Part shown: in pieces, positions 22,201 to 33,865 of the stretch
How the letters are laid out: the number at the start of each line of letters is the position of its first letter
How positions within the stretch are numbered: the stretch's first letter is position 1
Origin: Lotus japonicus
Taxonomy: Eukaryota > Streptophyta > Magnoliopsida > Fabales > Fabaceae
DNA: 64,000 bases
NCBI RefSeq assembly: GCF_012489685.1
Contig: NC_080044.1
Span: 46,624,964-46,688,963 of the forward strand
Direction: 5' to 3'
Translations under genes and position numbers: made by a program
Notes under the pieces: model-generated
What the model saw: the letters and a program-made list of their open reading frames with translations, nothing else
Told to the model about the DNA's origin: nothing
The model's database searches: none

Positions 22201-25200
22201 ATACGGATGTCGACGAGAGACCTCAGACGAACCCCCTCTGCCCAGTGATCAAATTATCAAAGGAAAAGCGCCGAGAGCTACGCAAACCATGGCAAAGCTC
22301 CATTATCGTTAAGCTCTTGGGGAAGCGCATAGGCCTCAATTTGCTCAAGGACCGCCTAAATAAGCTATGGAACCCATCGGGGGAGATGGAGGTCATCGAC
22401 CTAGACTTTGAGTTCTTCGTCGTGAGGTTTGCTAATCGGAATGACTATGCGCACGTTTTCACAGGGGGACCCTGGGTGATCATGGGGCATTACCTGGTTA
22501 TTCAGCAGTGGCGGCCTCTATGTTCATTCCGTCGAAAGGTGAACTCACACGGGTTGCGGTCTGGTTCAGGATCCCAGGCTTCCCGGTGGAATGCTATGAT
22601 CAGGATGTCCTTCACGAGATTGGAAAAAATGTGGGCCGTTTTGTGAAGGTGGACGATTATACGTGGAAGACTATGGCGGGAAAAGGCCAACCTGGTCCTC
22701 TGACGGAACGAGCCAAGTTTGCTAGGATCTGTGTTGAGATTGATCTTCGTAAGACCTTGGTTTCCAAATTTGTCTTCGAGGGAGAGGAGTTCAAGATTGA
22801 ATATGAAGGTCTGAATTTAATCTGCTTTGACTGTGGCAAATTTGGCCATCGGAAGGAGGGATGTCCTCTGAAAGTTGCAGACATGGAAGGGTCAAAACCA
22901 CCCAGTGAACCAGGGAAGAAGACAACTGTTGACAAAGGCGAGGATGACTTTGGGCCTTGGATGATCGCAAAAAGGTTTTCTCGAAGTGCTCCCAAGAAGG
23001 CTCCGGTCACTAGTAGAGGCTCCGCACCCACCGGAAAACGGTCCAGCTCCGGTGCTCCGCCGAGAGGTTCGAGGTTTTCCGCTTTGGAAACAATGGACGT
23101 TGACGTAATCAATGGAGCAAATCACGAGAAACCAGCTGGAACGAGCAACGCAGTAACAGACCCAGTTTCCGCGCCCGTGACAGTGGGTGAGAATATTCTC
23201 CCAAATCATCAGGTCATTGCTAATAATGAGGTGGGCCCCAAGAAGTCCCCTATACCCAATCCGATCGCAGAAGCAGATTCCCACGGAATTGGAGGTGACG
23301 TTAGTGCACGTGCAGGAGGAAATACCAATTTCGTAATCCCAAATCAAACAAAATCCCTCCCGGGTCAACCTAGTATTCAGCTTGACGCTAATAATTCAGG
23401 AGTGGGCCAGGCAATCAATAGCCAGGGTTCTAATTCCCCAATCACTGCTGGGAATCACAGAAACCCTAATCCTCTCTCCCTGTCACCAAATACGCGCCCC
23501 CATGTGGGTAAGGTGGGTCCTACTTCTTTGAAGAAGGTAAAATCCCAAGCCCGCAAACCCTTGGGCTCGTTTGAAGGAAGCTCGTCTCATAGTATGGATG
23601 CTCCTAAACAGCAGGAACTTGGTAATAGTCCTTCTAGGGATGCCCCTTCGAAGGCTGAGGCTACTGACCAGTCGTTTGGTTTTGCAAGGGACCGGGATCG
23701 GAGTCTCTCTCCCAGGGCCCGTAGAAGTTCTTGACGTCCTCACCCCCCCCCCCCCTCTATCAGTTTATTATGTTATACAACATACTAAGTTGGAATGTCC
23801 GGGGTGCTGCTGCGAAAGGTGTTCCCTTTCTCTTGAAGGATCTTGTATCCAGGCATAATGTCTTTTGCCTAGCTTTGTTTGAGACACGTGTTAATGCCAA
23901 GAAAATTCCAGGAATCTTGAAAGCTACAGGTTTTGATGATTTTTTCGTGGTGGAGGCGGAAGGCTTCTCAGGAGGAATTTGGATTCTGTGGCAAAAACAA
24001 TGGGGTAGTATTGAAATTCTCTCCTCCCATCGCCAATTCGTTCACACACGTATTACTCCTAGAGGAAATGCCCCTTGCATGCTAGTGACATTTGTGTATG
24101 GGAGTCCGAATGTGTCGACTAGGGACTCTCTGTGGCGTGAGCTGCGTCGCCTTGCTTCTAATGTGTCTCTTCCCTGGGCTGTGGTAGGAGACTTTAACAC
24201 CTATCTTCATGCCTCTGACAAGGTTGGTGGGGGCCCTCCTAACATGGTGTCCATGCACAAATTCCGTGATTGTATCGATGATTGCTCTCTTTTTGATCTT
24301 GGGTTCAAGGGTCCTCCCTTTACTTGGGAAGGCAGAGGTGTGAAAGAGCGGATAGATTGGGCATTGGGGAATGATCGCTGGGTGGTATCTTTCCCTGAGG
24401 CGTCTATTGTTCACCTCCCCAAGCTCAAATCAGACCATAAGCCTGTCTTGATTAAGTTTCGTGATGACCCTTGTGATGCCTCTCAACGGCCTTTCCGCTT
24501 TTTGGCATCATGGCTTACCCATATGGATTTCCCGCGAGTAGTCAAGGAGGCCTGGGACGCTCATGTTGATTGGAGTCCCTCTTCCTCAGCTTTCCGTGAC
24601 GCTGCAACCCACTGGAATTCGGAGGTGTTTGGGGAAATTGGGAAGCGAAAAAGGAAACTCATGCGGCGGCTTGAAGGGATAAATAATAAGCTCCGGATGC
24701 AGCATATTCCTTATCTTGAGAAACTGCAAAAACGTCTTTGGGAGGAGTACTATGAAGCGTTAATTCAAGAGGAATTATTATGGAAACAAAAATCCAGAAT
24801 TTCTTGGCTCAACCATGGTGATAAGAACACTCGTTACTTCCATACAGCAACTTTGGTTCGTAGGAAAAGGAACAAAATTGAGGCCTTGACCGATGATGGG
24901 GGTAACTTGGTGACGGACCCGAATGCTCTTCGTGCCATGGCGGTTGATTACTTCCAACGCCTCTACACGAGCCCAGGTGATGGCCATCCTCTTCCCTCTT
25001 GCATGTCCTTCCCGAGACTCTCAAGGGAGACTATTTGCGAGATCATGAAGCCCTTGGATGCACATGAGATACGTGCTGCAGTGTTTAGCATGGGCGCCTT
25101 AAAAGCTCCAGGCCCAGATGGTTTGAACCCACTTTTCTTTCAATCTCAATGGGAGATAATTGGTAAATCAGTTGTTGAGTTCATCCAGAGTTGTGTCATG

Positions 25201-28200
25201 TGCCCAGAGAAGGTGAAGGAGGTGAATGATACCCTCATAGTTCTGATCCCCTAGCTTGAGAGGCCGAATCTCCTCTCGCAATTTCGGCCTATAGGCTTGT
25301 GTAATGTGATTTATAAGACTCTGACCAAGGCTATTGCAAACCGTTTGAAAGGGGTGCTTGGAGATCTTGTTGCCCCAAACCAATGCAGTTTCATACCAGG
25401 AAGACAGAGTTCCGATAACATTATTATTGCTCAAGAGGTTTTCCACTCTATGCGTTACCTAAAGCGGAAAAACGGATGGGTAGCCATGAAGATCGACCTT
25501 GAGAAAGCTTATGATAGGCTCAATTGGAATTTTTTACGGGATACTCTACTGGAAGTGGGCTTTGACCATAGCTTTTGTGACTTGATTGTTAATTGTGTAT
25601 CCTTAAGCTCCTTCCAAGTGATGTTTAATGGTAGTAAAACTGACAAGTTCACCCCTTCCAGAGGCATCAGACAAGGTGATCCTATTTCCCCTTATCTCTT
25701 TGTCTTATGTATTGAGAGGTTCGCCCATATGATCCAGCATGAAGTTGACGGCGGCCGATGGAAGCCCATTTTCCTCAACAAAAATGGCCCACCAATTACT
25801 CATCTTTTCTTCGCTGACGATCTCCTCTTATTTGGAGAAGCTTCACTAGATCAAATGGCTTTAATGATGCAGTGCCTAGACTCTTTTTGTGAGGCCTCTG
25901 GCCAAAAGGTTAGTAAAGAGAAATCTCGTATTTTGGTTTCTAATAATGTTAATCGAGGTGTTGCTCACAGGTTGAGCCAGTTGGCAGGTATTGGCATTAC
26001 CTCCGATCTCGGTAAATACCTTGGCGTTCCCCTTCTCCACAAAACTCCAACAAGAGCTACCTATGATTTTATCCTAGAGAGAACCCAGAAGCGTCGTAGT
26101 GCGTGGAAGGCGTCCACCCTGAGTTTGGCTGGTCGAGTTACGTTAGCCAAATCTGTGATAGCTGCTCTACCATCATATTGCATGCAGACAATGTTAATTC
26201 CTAAAGGGGTTTGTGAGAAGCTGGACAAACTTCAGCGGGACTTCGTGTGGGGATCGGAAAATGGCCAAAAGCGGGTTCACCAGGTTAATTGGGATGTGAT
26301 TTGCAGTCCTAAGTCTCAGGGTGGCCTAGGTTTCCGATTGTCCTCAGATTTCAATCAAGCACTATTAATGAAATTGGGTTGGGGGCTGATCAATCAACCT
26401 TCTTCGCTCTGGGTGCGCGTTCTTCGTAGTAAGTACGGGTGTGGAGATTCTGTGTTACCCTTGGTGAGGAAGTGCAGTCGCGAATCCTTGGTGTGGCGTG
26501 GTATCCGCTCCACGTGGGATACCTTACTGACAGGGTGCAGATGGAAGGTGGGGAACGGGGCACAAGTTAATTTTTGGTCCGATTCTTGGTTGCTCTCGGG
26601 TCATAAGCTCCAGGATGTGATCGAGCAACCTATTCCCCATGACTTGCGTGAGCTTCCAATAAACCACTTCTATGAGGCAGGGAGGGGGTGGAAATTGTTT
26701 CTCTTCTCCCATATACTACCTCACAGATTTATCAGTGAAATTCTTGGAGATAATACTCCCCATCTCTCAAGCGATGCCCCTGACACAATTCAATGGGCCT
26801 ATAATCCGAATGGGCAGTTCACTACGAAAACTGCATATGAGTTGGTGGCGGGCAGGCCTCTCCAGCGCACTCACGAAAAACTCTGGAAGGCAGTTTGGAA
26901 AATAAGAGGCCCGCAACGGGTGAGAGTGTTCCTCTGGAAACTTTTGAATAATGGTGTGCTCACTAATGTCGCTCGCCTCCGACGGCATATGGCCTCCTCT
27001 GATATATGCCCTCTCTGTGCTACCTCTGCAGAAACCTTGATCCACCGTTTTCGTGATTGTAGTGTTGTCCAATCCTTTTGGTCAGCAGCGTTACCTGGTG
27101 GAGGCGCTTCTAGTTTCTTCATAACCGATTGGGACGCTTGGTTGGAGGATAATATTACAGATTCTTTGGGGATGTCTTCCGGATTGGATTGGCCTCGGTT
27201 CTTTGCTTCTGCTTTATCTGCCATTTGGCGAATGAGGAACGAATTGGTCTTTCATGGCACAGCGCATAGTTCAACTCGCGTTTGGGGCTTTATACGGACT
27301 CTAGGCATGGAAGAAATCACTACAAATAGAGCTTTGTCTTCCTCCCTGAGTTTTTTACAGGGCCAGCAACGGGGTTCGTTTTCTGGAGGTGGATCCAGCA
27401 CCAGGTTGGAGCATTGGACTAGACCGCCCGAGGGCTGGGTTAAGGCTAACGTTGACGGGGCTCTCGCCTCCGACCTTCGCGCGAGTTGTGGTGGTGCAAT
27501 CCGTGATTCAGCAGGGGACTGGAGGATAGGTTTTAGTCTTAATATTGGTGATCTTGGCAGACCGGATGCGTTTCTGGTTGAGCTCCTCGCTGTTCAAGCA
27601 GCAGTGAACCTCATTGTTAGCTTGGATATCCCACAAGTCATCGTTGAAAGTGATTCTGACCAAGTGATTGATCTGTTAAATGGCCAGGCCATCTCTTACC
27701 ACCAATTTGGTCATCTTGCTGCAGCTATTCTGGAGCTAGCCTCAGTTCATGGTTCTATTCGCTTCCAGTACTGCCCCAGGGATTCTAACTGTCTGGCAGA
27801 TTACCTTGCTAAGGTGGGACTTTCTCTGCCGGTTGGTCTTCACACCTATGATTCTCCCTTCGGCGAGTGTCATTCGTGGCTGCAAAGGGATTTGATGTCC
27901 CTCTTCCCCGTTCTTTAGGGCCTGCTGCTTCCTAGTTTCTTTCTGTTTGGGTTTTCCCTCATTGTAACCAAAAAAAAAAAAAAATTATAATTTATAATTT
28001 ATAATAATATTAATTAATAAATATAAAAATATTAATTTAACTAAAATAAAAAATAAATAAAATTATTATTCATAAATAGTAAAATAGACTAACTTACAAA
28101 TATTGATTTATTAATAATAATAGACTAATTTAATATTTTCATCTCCTATTATTTAAAAATTATTTATCTACTTATATAATAATTTAAATATAAAGTATTT

Positions 28201-31191
28201 TTGAAATAATAATATTTTTAATTTAGTTAATTTTTATTGTTTATCACGTGTCACAACTAAGTGAAAAACATTAATTACAAATATTGATTTTTTAATAGTA
28301 ATAGATTAATTTTTTATTTTCATCTCCTATTATTTAAAACTACTTATCTACTTATATAATAATTTATAATTCAAATATAAAATACTTTTGAAATAATAAT
28401 ATTCTTAATTTAGTTAACTTTTATTGTTAATCATCACGTGTCACAACTAAGTGAAAACCAATCGGTTAACTGCATAATTTTATTTAAAATATAGGGTATC
28501 TTCAAAACAATAATATAGGCTAATTAATAAAATTTAAATTAATTTTATTTATTTTAAAATATAGACTCATTCATGAAAATGTAAAGAAATTAAATTTAAT
28601 AGAATGATCAATTTTAAATGTATTCTTTATTCAAATATAAATCTGATACATTTTTCCTTATCATATCATGTCCTTATCATGTGCACGTCAAACACAGGAT
28701 ATGATAAGAGTCTATCCTGCTCTTATCCTATCCTGTTGATATCCTGTTCACATATCATATCCTATCATATCCTATCCTGACCACCAAACGGGCCCTAAGA
28801 CTCTATGTTGCCTTGTGATTTGCACCACCATCCCCCCAAGCCTTCATGAACCCACTTTCAAACCATTTTGGGAGGGCATTAATTCACCACAAAGTAAATC
28901 TCCCTTGATCCTGCAGCAATTCTTCCCTCAGAGGTAGCGTGAAGCTAACAAAACAAGCTAACAACCCATGTTAATCCCCTTCCCCTTCTCTTCTGCCAAA
29001 CAAGTTCGTTCCCCAGTGTCACTGTTTTCTCTTCTTTCATTGCTTCTCAGCTAACAAAAGATGGCTCGCTGTGTCTTTAGATTCTGATGAATTTATGCCT
29101 ATGGCTTTCCATGTTCAAAAGGATTTTAAATGAAAGAGAGTAGTCCTTTTTTAACTATGTGTGATATAATATCAAAGCATCTTTGTTTCTTCACCAAAGA
29201 GCTTAAATATTAAGATAATTAGCTCATAACATGGTACTAGATCCTCCATGACTAAGTGGTCTAGAATTCAATCCCTACCCTACTACCCCAATTCCTCTAG
29301 TAAAAATGATTTAATTTTAGCACAAGGTTGGTGGGTTTATGCATGTCCTCCCTTCAAGCCTAAATGACTCTTGCTTGAGGGGGAGTATTAGAGATGTAAT
29401 ATAAAATCATTCATGTGTTGTCACTTAACATCTTAAACTAGAGATGGTAGGTTCATGACCACTATTCTACTCAAGTGTTTCTCTAATTATTCACGGAAGA
29501 GTGCTTTATACAGAACTATGTGTTTATTTTTTTTCCTTTGCTTGAATAATTTAATGAATAGTGTTGTATAGACATCTCAGACTCAGAAAAAAAGTCATCA
29601 GCAAATTTAAGGAGTTTTAAAGGGTGTAATAAAGGTTTACCTTCCACTCTTCTAATTAGAAGAAAAAAATGTCACAAGAGGACTATATTGTCAACAAAAA
29701 CATCAATGTCTAGTTTCACAGTGAAAGAAACTTAGTATTCAAACAAGGTCTGTTGAAGCCTACCTGATATAGATAGTAGTATAGTACTGCTAAGTTTTAT
29801 TATTTATTTCAGGTTTTTGATTTCATAAACTGGGTTTTGATTTTCAAGCTATTACCTGTTATTTTTTATTTATGGATTTTATTCTATTTTAGAAGATCTT
29901 ATTCCATCTTAGCAAGTTTTAAAATTGTGATTGAGGCCTCAGTTGCATTTAGGTCGCGACAATTGAAGTCAATGTGCAGCTATGGGTACTTCAAAACCTT
30001 GATGTTGTAGCCACAGTTGCAGTTGCAAACCACAATTTGAAACCATACAACTTAGATTAGGAATAATAACTAACTAGGGTGTTCGGCATTATTGGGTCTC
30101 TAAAGACACTTTGTTATCACAAGATATTGAGTTTTCTTCAGTTAGAGAATTCCTGATATTTGAATTGAAGGAGCACTACATCCTAGAGGTGTATTCTACG
30201 GACACCTAAAACGTGATAAATAAAATGTGAATGTGTTTTGGATAAATCTATCTAAAGCCAGATTGTATATTCAGTAATCAATTAAATATGTATCCACCCT
30301 TAGCTAATTTGATGGATTAAAATCACAATGCACACTTTAGACTAAATTCAGGGTGGATACATCTTACATACTAACTTCAGATGAGAATTTTCCCTGTTTA
30401 TAATCCTCTGAAATTTTTCAGAGAAATCAAAAACCAACATCTTCAATTTATATGACAATTCAATAACAGAAAGATGAATAACTGCACAATCAAGAATAAA
30501 AATCCAAGTACCTTCTGAAAACTGAAATGTTCCTAAACACAGGAGCATAAAAATTAGGATCTTCATTAACCAAAGGGGCGTGATCAATCTCTTTCTTTGC
30601 GTATACAAGTGCATCAGCAGGCAGCAACAGCGACACATGTCTCTGAAACATACATATCCAGCAAATTACCGGTGACAACATAATTAAAAAAGAAAGAAAT
30701 AAGTTCAAAATCTCAGCAACATCTACCTGCTTACCAGAAGGAACACGGCTGCGAGGGGGAGATAAAGATATTGCCAACTTTGTTGTACCAGCAAGATCTC
30801 CATCTTTCCTGTTATTCCCAGACACTGAACTCTTCCTTCTTGCTGGGGTTTCTACACTGTGTTTCTCAACTGAGACTGATTGGACAAAAGTGTTAGACGA
30901 ATTAGACGGTACAACGGAATTAGAAAGACTGAGGTGAACCTGTTGAAGCCGTGCCCCTTGTATGGTGCTATTGGAGGACTTGTATAATGAAGAATCAGTT
31001 TCATTAGGAAAATGGAACAGTACAATTACATTACTATGCACAAGCATCTGAAACACGAAACCGGACACTGTGAAAATAGCTGCAAGAAGAAACAATCTTC
31101 GCCAATCGATTTTGTGACCGAAACAACGCCACGATAGCTCCCTCATCAGGATCAATGCAATTTGCTTAAAAGCCTTCTTCATAACACTCAT
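19282..31191 (-). CDS. GT47 exostosin-family glycosyltransferase, 548 aa, with a transposon-inflated intron
   Basis: Four exons on the minus strand: 31191-30727, 30642-30512, 21137-20789 and 19983-19282, all with GT-AG borders and matching phases. The protein is a type II membrane enzyme: a short cytosolic N terminus, a signal anchor at residues about 33-58, a Ser/Thr-rich stem, then the exostosin domain. Family landmarks are ARPIFHKPPLKGIYASEGWF, ACHDWGPYTVTGH, RVSLRPILAFFAGSMHGRVR, YCVCPMGFEVNSPRI and IIADNFVLPFSEVLDW. Relatives are the Arabidopsis At3g07620/At5g25310-type genes; such enzymes are thought to build wall polysaccharides or glycoproteins in the Golgi, and the substrate is unknown. 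Intron 2 spans 9374 bases and holds a Harbinger-like MITE with a LINE inside it. The coding frame is uninterrupted. Confidence 0.92.
22026..23734 (+). pseudogene. LINE copy 2 ORF1 (DUF4283 plus CCHC knuckle), one frameshift
   Basis: The N-terminal frame 22026-22646 and the downstream frame 22508-23734 are two parts of one ORF1; the break lies near 22513-22535. DUF4283 starts around the PWQSSIIVKLLGKRIG stretch and continues past the break with LTRVAVWFRIPGFPVE. A zf-CCHC_4-type knuckle, CFDCGKFGHRKEGC, follows at about 22827-22868. The C-terminal third is polar and low in complexity. By analogy it packages the element RNA. Only the shift prevents full translation. Confidence 0.88.
23770..27918 (+). 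pseudogene. LINE copy 2 ORF2 (endonuclease-RT-RNase H), one in-frame stop
   Basis: A single frame of 1383 codons is broken only by TAG at 25252-25254, in the LIP-stop-LERPN context where relatives have a lysine or similar. The endonuclease is N-terminal (SWNVRGAA, GDFN, SDHKPV). The reverse transcriptase has APGPDGLN, FRPIGLCNVIYK and FADDLLLFG (about residue 680). A zf-RVT region lies near residues 1030-1110. A C-terminal RNase H (RVT_3) follows at about residues 1223-1345, with the acidic set VDGA, VELLAVQ and ESDSDQ. One substitution separates it from a full frame, so the insertion is young. Confidence 0.93.
28094..28458. repeat. Two tandem copies of a 181-bp AT-rich unit inside the MITE
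   Basis: TTACAAATATTGATT recurs at 28094 and 28275, and the two copies stay alignable to the shared GTGTCACAACTAAGTGAAAA end. Several substitutions and small indels show that the duplication is not recent. Confidence 0.8.
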
Positions 31192-31835
31192 TATACATAA
31201 TACAACATATCTATCACATCACAACCAACAAATTCATTACAAATCTGACCCTATTGGCCATACCCATACCATTCTATAAATCTCCTCATTTCTCTAATTC
31301 TCTATAAATCTGCTTATCTCAGCTCAATTTCCAAACATGAAAATTGAAGCCTGAGCTAGGTAAATTAGCATAGTGATACTTCTGCACAAAGAATCAAGTA
31401 TGAAACATGTTAACATCATTCATACACTACACTGCAAGGTTGAATCTGAAGAAGAATGCATGGAGTGGAGTGAAGTGATGTTATGCATGATTCGGAAATC
31501 GCGGTGTACCTGATTTTGGTTCAGACAATGGATCTGAATCTGCTGAAAAGAGGGTTCGGTTACAAACCGTTAGACTGTTACTTACGACGATGATTTGGCA
31601 AGTTAAAAAGGAATAACAACATCTTCAATTCTGCTTCATCCTCTTTCTTATTTTGTCTTTGTTCTTCCTTTTTTTTTATAATATTTAATTTAATTCGATT
31701 TTAGCACTGTTATTATTATCTTTGCAATGCAAATTTTTCAGCTTGTTAAGTTGCTATATACATATACTCACAGAAAACAATATCAGTTAATCAGCCATAT
31801 CATTCTACCTAAAATGTTTTCTCATTTATACGAAA
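31192..31835 (-). promoter_or_regulatory. 5' leader and promoter region of the glycosyltransferase gene
   Basis: The leader lies upstream of the start codon at 31189-31191. It may contain a 5' UTR intron, since CAGGTACACCG on the minus strand near 31510 could be a donor. The transcription start is not clear. Confidence 0.35.
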
Positions 31836-32742
31836 CTAGTGTTTTTTACCCGCGCGTTGCACAGGGAATATGTCTATTGTATTTGATACATCGATTTATC
31901 TTTTAAATTATAAATATTTAAGATGCTAAGAATATAAGAATAATCATAATAAAGATGTAGATATTTAAAGAGCACAAATTTTAAAAAACACAGAAGTTAA
32001 TAAACCAAAAGCTTTAATTTTTTCATATGTGAGGTATAACTGAATTTTGTTTGTGAAGATGTATACTCGTGTTGCATAAAGGGTAATGCTTTTGTGTTTT
32101 AGATATATAACAATACATAAATATATAATTATTTTTTAAATTATTAAAAATACACTTAAGTTATAGAAAATGAATTTTATTTTTTTTAACTCGTACAATT
32201 TTTTATTTTCATGTAAAATGTTTCTCCCCGTGAGATCTCGTAACTCTAATTTGTTAGCACTAATAAATCCAGGTCATAATTTTATAGTACATATGTATTA
32301 ATATTTTGTATTCCTCGTACTTTTCTTACTATTAAATTATTATAGTTATATACTTATATAAATATACACTCTTAAAATTTTGAAAATAATACTAAAGTTA
32401 ATTATATTAAATTTATTCTATTAAAATAATATCAATTAATTAGTTTAAAATATAATGATTGTATAAAAAAAGTATAATGATACTTTTTATATAAAACAAA
32501 ATCTCACGTAGATAGCATTATAGTACTTTAAAATTAAAACATACAATTGAAAATTATACGCAAATACAAACAACAACTGCTTTTAGATGCAAATCTTCTT
32601 ACTCAATGGATTCTCATTTATCAGAGAAACAAAATCTTATAAATTTCATAAATCAATATAGATTTAAAATTTTCAAATTAGTCAAGATAGATTTGTTTTG
32701 GAAATGAATTTTAGGTGCAGAAATTTCTCCTCGTCGTTTATA

Positions 32743-33154
32743 TTCCCTCCGTCCCCTATTATAAGTCACTTTTTGTGAGTTTTTTTTTGTCCCAAAATAT
32801 AAGTCACTTTACAATATCTATGCAACATTAATTTTTTCTCTCCATGTTTACCCTTGTAGCATTTAAAGAATTTTCCAACTTTCCAATATTTTTCTTTATT
32901 ATCGAGGTCACTTTCATTTATATCTACTCAAAAAACTTCCAAAACTTATTTTTTATTGGTGGAAGGGGGATTTTCAAGATAGTGGAACATTAATATGGAA
33001 AGAGAGGTAGATGAGATTCATTGAATTGATATACTTTTAAATGTGGTCAGTTTAGGAAAAAAGATACCAATTTACTGTAACTAACTAATTCTAACCACTT
33101 TTCTTAATCCTAGAGAATTAGGTAAAAGTGACTTATAATAGGGGACGGAGGGAG
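32743..33154. mobile_element. Stowaway/Mariner-like MITE, 412 bp
   Basis: The ends are TTCCCTCCGTCCCCTATTAT and, backwards from the right, CTCCCTCCGTCCCCTATTAT, continuing through AAGTCACTTTT. A TA dinucleotide flanks each side (32741-32742, 33155-33156). The CTCCCTCCGTCCC terminus is the well-known plant Stowaway type. It lies between two diverged direct copies of a 200-bp block (about 32450-32640 and 33235-33430). Confidence 0.85.
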
Positions 33155-33865
33155 TAACTGAAAGCATTCGGTTGGTATCTCATTTGACTTTATTTAAAAT
33201 TTGACATAATATCAATCAATTAATTTAGAATATAATGATTGTTTAAAAAAAATTATAATTATACCTTTTATATAAAACAAAATCTCACGTAGGTAGCATT
33301 ATTGTAATATAAAATTAAAACATATAAATTGAAAAGTAAACCCAAATACAAACAACAATAGCTTTTAGATTTCAGAGTAGCTTTAGATGCAAATCATCTT
33401 ACTAAATGGATGCTCATTTATCAGAGAAATAAAAAAGTTAACTGTATAAAGAAATCGTTGGGGTTTTACAAAATCTCACGTTACATATACATAAAGAAAT
33501 CTCTAAAGTTAAATAGAAGATTTTACAATGATAGTTTTTATATAAAACAAAATCTCACGTTACATATACATAAAAAATCTCTATAATTAAAAATAAGATT
33601 TTAAAATTAATAATGATTGCATTCACATTAATAATGGTTGATTTTCCGGAGTAATATCCTTTCACCCTCCATAAATGTACATCAAACCTTATATGCAGTA
33701 ACCTATGAGCTCTAGTCCGCAGTTAATGAGAAACTCTGCCAAATTCACCTAGCAACCATCAAATATCTACGTTTGCATGGTAGCTCTGTGGTCCCTCAGC
33801 ACCAGATCAGCTCCATTTTCCTGGAATTCACAATAAATAAAAATATAACAAATTAAGAAAAAATC

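Larger units (their letters stand above)
22022..27984 (+). mobile_element. L1-type LINE retrotransposon (copy 2), nearly full length, RNase H lineage
   Basis: ORF1 and ORF2 are both complete in extent, followed by a short 3' UTR and an A run at 27970-27984. The exact 5' border is uncertain and placed just before the ORF1 start. A target-site duplication could not be made out because both flanks are AT-rich. A C run of about 14 bases lies between the ORFs at about 23743-23756. The element sits inside a MITE inside the glycosyltransferase intron, antisense to that gene. Confidence 0.92.
21785..28795. mobile_element. PIF/Harbinger-like MITE in intron 2, split by a LINE
   Basis: The ends are GGGCCCGTTTGGTGATCAGG and, read backwards from the right, GGGCCCGTTTGGTGGTCAGG. 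TAA flanks both (21782-21784 and 28796-28798). The left 240 bases and right 800 bases belong to the MITE and are rich in GGATA/TATCC words that could fold on themselves. The middle 6 kb is a LINE in the opposite orientation to the host gene. The insertion order is therefore MITE first, LINE second. Confidence 0.75.

Noticed and set aside
29225..29470. Possible retroelement end or SINE (CATGACTAAGTGGTCTAGAA and GAGGGGGAGTATTAGAGATG)
   Set aside because: It reminds me of a widespread legume repeat, but no borders could be set and I cannot verify the memory.
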